Translations under genes and position numbers: made by a program
The notes under the pieces: generated by a model
The model's database searches: none
Told to the model about the DNA's origin: nothing
What the model saw: only the letters and a program-made list of their open reading frames with translations
Source of the DNA: Sarcocystis neurona
Lineage: Eukaryota > Apicomplexa > Conoidasida > Eucoccidiorida > Sarcocystidae
Assembly (NCBI GenBank): GCA_000727475.1
Contig: KL647302.1
Coordinates: forward strand, 1-64,000
DNA length: 64,000 nt
Direction of reading: 5' to 3'
Shown: positions 61,823-64,000 of the stretch, one piece after another
Numbering within the stretch: the first letter of the stretch is position 1
Layout: every line of letters begins with the position of its first letter

Positions 61823-62750
61823 GAACGCATATACACAGCAGGGAGATTCCACCGCATGGTTGCGCAGCACCGCAACAACGAGAGCGCCATGTGAAGGAGT
61901 TGTGCGCATGCTTACGGCAGGCACATTTCCAAAGGTTCACGAAGGCAGCGGGACATTACACACGATGCCAGCGTCAGCTAAGCGGCAGTCAGCGAGAGCA
62001 GCAGCAATGTGACTCTGAGCAGCATCTCCGCCGCAATGCGCGGCATGGACGCTTCGCGCTAGAGCAGCGCAGCGGCAGCAGCCGGTACCAGTGCACAGCA
62101 GCACAACGTATGCAGGCCTGATAACAACACAGTTAGTTACTTAGCACTCCCAACAGCAGCAGCAGGTACACAATACCGGGATGTCCCCGCAACACCGCGT
62201 CGCCCACATTAACAACTGCACCAGCTAAACAACACTTGATAGCAAGCGCTGACAAAAAACGGGTGGTGAGGAAACAGCAGTCGCACCAGCTACATGGCAG
62301 GGCATAGTAGTAGCAGCTGCTGCGGAGCTCCGGATAGCCGCAGCAGCAGCAGTCAAGCAGGGCTGGAAACAAGCAGTGTGAACGGTGCAGAATTACAGCA
62401 GCGCAGCACGCAGTATCAACCAACACGAGTGGCCCCGCGTCGGCAGTCATCATGCGGAAGTAGTTGGACGATAGTATAGTCGCAGGCCATCGTCGGAGAG
62501 AAGTCGGCAACCGGATACTTTTTGCACGCCTTGGTTTTCGCCCTACTCGCTTTGCTGCATACTTTTTCTCTACAGAGTCTCTCGCCTCCTACTTTGCATT
62601 CCCTCGTCGTTCTCCAAAACGGTCTCTCGTTCTTCATCCGCTTAATTTTTCGTGTTTTCGCACGTTTTCTTCGTCATTCGCGTCTTCTACCTGTATCTTT
62701 TTCTTTAGTCGCCTCTGCTTCGACTTCTGCCTTCCCATCATCCTCTCTCT
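61100..62750. other. unresolved interval with helical fragments
   Basis: Minus-strand fragments look like exons of a helical repeat protein: 61915-61980 (LTLASCVMSRCLREPLEMCL before a GTAAGC donor) and 62133-62260 (AIKCCLAGAVVNVGDAVLRG). Competing frames on both strands in the CAG/GCN-rich stretch 62290-62450 prevent a chain. (TA)n tracts lie at 61716-61745 and 61795-61820. These could be further exons of the partial gene at 62754-64000. Confidence 0.35.
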
Positions 62751-62753
62751 CAC

Positions 62754-64000
62754 CTGGAGTAGTACTGCGCCGGCAAGCCATCCCCACGTCGGACAGGAAC
62801 AGCACCACTCCGCTCTTCAAAACCCATGCGCTTCAACAGGGTGTCGACAGCTTTCCCACACGTCTCAGGGGAGAGCTGCTCCTAGAGTTTCACATAGTAC
62901 GTTGAGGCAGAAAGAGTCCCTACACTTGTATTGCCTTAGACGTGCGCACGCACACCAAATAAAGCTTCAACGGAAGAAGAAACGCAATCGGAGAAGACGA
63001 ACTGAGACGCGTGCTAGTTTTTCAACAAGAACCTTGACCTCTGTGTCCCCACTGCCTAACGATAAGATGTTTGATAGAAATACTGCGGTACCTGCCAAAA
63101 TCTTCGTTTTCGAGTAAGCGCATTAACTCGACCGTATCAGCGTCTCGGCGGTTCTATACCTGATACACCACTGCGGACATACAGTCACACAGGCAACTTC
63201 TACACCCCTTTATCCACGCGTGCACAGTCATTCATAAGTGTAGACTGGTGTGTAGAATGGTGCTGACACAGACAATTGCAGATTCGAACCGGAGGCAGAC
63301 CGAACTCTTCTCCCGTAAATATATACATGGATGTGTGTGTGCGTGCTCAGTTTTACAGACGTACACAGCTACGCGTTTTCCGTTACGGTGAACACACATG
63401 CACACGCGGAGAGACGCTGACAGTCCGTGAGCACGCACGTTCATCCACGCCTGGTGCAAGCGTAGCTTGGTGCAGTGACGCTCGTGTGGACAGATGGTCC
63501 GTTACACACGCATGCCTCCACATATGCTCTACGCGTAGACACGCAGGTGTGCGTAAATATTACGTGAATGCTCACGTCGGTACAGAGCGCGGTACTGCCA
63601 TGTATATGTGTATTCTCGCGTTTGAGAGATGTAACGGGGCCCTAGACGGCCAGCGCCCGTGGCTGCACGGGAAGCTTACCACCCAACACACAGATTTTCA
63701 ACACAAGCACACGTACTCAAACATACAAATATACACATATATATAGTTTGCGGCACACTCCGCTGTGTGTTCATACAAAGGTACAGAGAAACCGACGTTG
63801 CTGGGCGAGCGTCCCTGCACGCGTTCTTGAGGCTGCCGGCAGCGCGGTGCAACTGCTACACAGGTGGAAGGGATACTTACAGCAGCGGTGGCAAGCCCAG
63901 ACTCCTCCAGACGGTTGAGAAGGGCACTGGTGCTGCTGCAGCTGCTAATGAAATGTGAAATAGTGGCTTCGAGCGCTGCTGTGGAGGGCAATTGCCGCCG
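62754..64000 (-). CDS. partial gene at right edge, 2 exons seen
   Basis: Exon 63881 to beyond 64000 ends at a perfect donor (GTAAGT) in phase 0 and reads TAALEATISHFISSCSSTSA then LLNRLEESGLATAA. It joins 62754-62881 (acceptor aaactctag, donor GTGAGA), which reads EQLSPETCGKAVDTLLKRMG and VPVRRGDGLPAQYYSR and leaves in phase 2. The first exon has armadillo/HEAT-like helix text; the second is not recognised. The intron (62882-63880) is about 1 kb. A plus-strand 217-codon open frame over 62464-63117 is the complement and pyrimidine-tract shadow of this gene. Confidence 0.6.

Noticed and set aside
62464..63117. 217-codon plus frame
   Set aside because: It covers the minus-strand exon 62754-62881 and pyrimidine-rich intron text; the minus exon has an exact donor, acceptor and phase fit.
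1..64000. tRNA, rRNA, CRISPR array, bacterial-type operon or telomere repeat
   Set aside because: I saw no cloverleaf, rRNA core sequence, regularly spaced repeats or TTTAGGG arrays; a tRNA or Rfam scan was not possible here.

Overview
The window looks like nuclear DNA of an intron-rich apicomplexan. A coccidian of the Eimeria/Cyclospora type is the best guess (inference; I could not run a database search). Reasons: near-balanced base composition; genes split into many short exons with GT-AG introns, many only 35-80 nt; Gln-, Ala- and Ser-rich tracts in proteins encoded by CAG/GCN triplet runs; abundant (TA)n, (CT)n(TA)n and (GT)n microsatellites; no bacterial-type operons, ribosome binding sites or CRISPR. 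Two runs of N (29456-29867, 47816-48260) mark scaffold gaps. Because introns are everywhere, single long open frames are misleading. I accepted a gene mainly where several exons join with matching intron phase and plausible splice sites. Function could be suggested for only a few genes.

Layout. 1-8835: gene-poor, with a duplicated 48-bp-unit repeat and microsatellites. 8836-16758, plus strand: a small membrane protein, two unrecognised multi-exon genes, then a gene for a Cys-containing ectodomain with SRCR-like motifs, a transmembrane segment and an acidic tail. 16759-20765: little I can support. 20766-27113, plus strand: a short presumed mitochondrial membrane protein whose frame is broken, an orphan exon, then a seven-part gene with a degenerate RNase III fold. 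27385-41640, plus strand: a run of short, mostly hypothetical genes and exons, several resolved by phase. 42457-64000, minus strand: a long block containing two adjacent armadillo/HEAT-like repeat genes (42457-49250 and 49437-55605), a Gln/Ala-rich coiled-coil gene (57198-59321), a five-exon gene (59715-61074) and a partial gene running off the right edge (62754-64000). An antisense plus-strand exon (43166-43459) may be nested in one of these.

How the genes relate. The plus-strand half and the minus-strand half converge near 42.5 kb. The minus-strand block is dominated by alpha-helical repeat and coiled-coil proteins, which fit scaffolding or cytoskeleton roles, but no shared pathway is proven. 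Start codons of most genes are uncertain because first exons are short and non-coding leaders are probable. Coordinates of internal exons are much firmer than gene ends.
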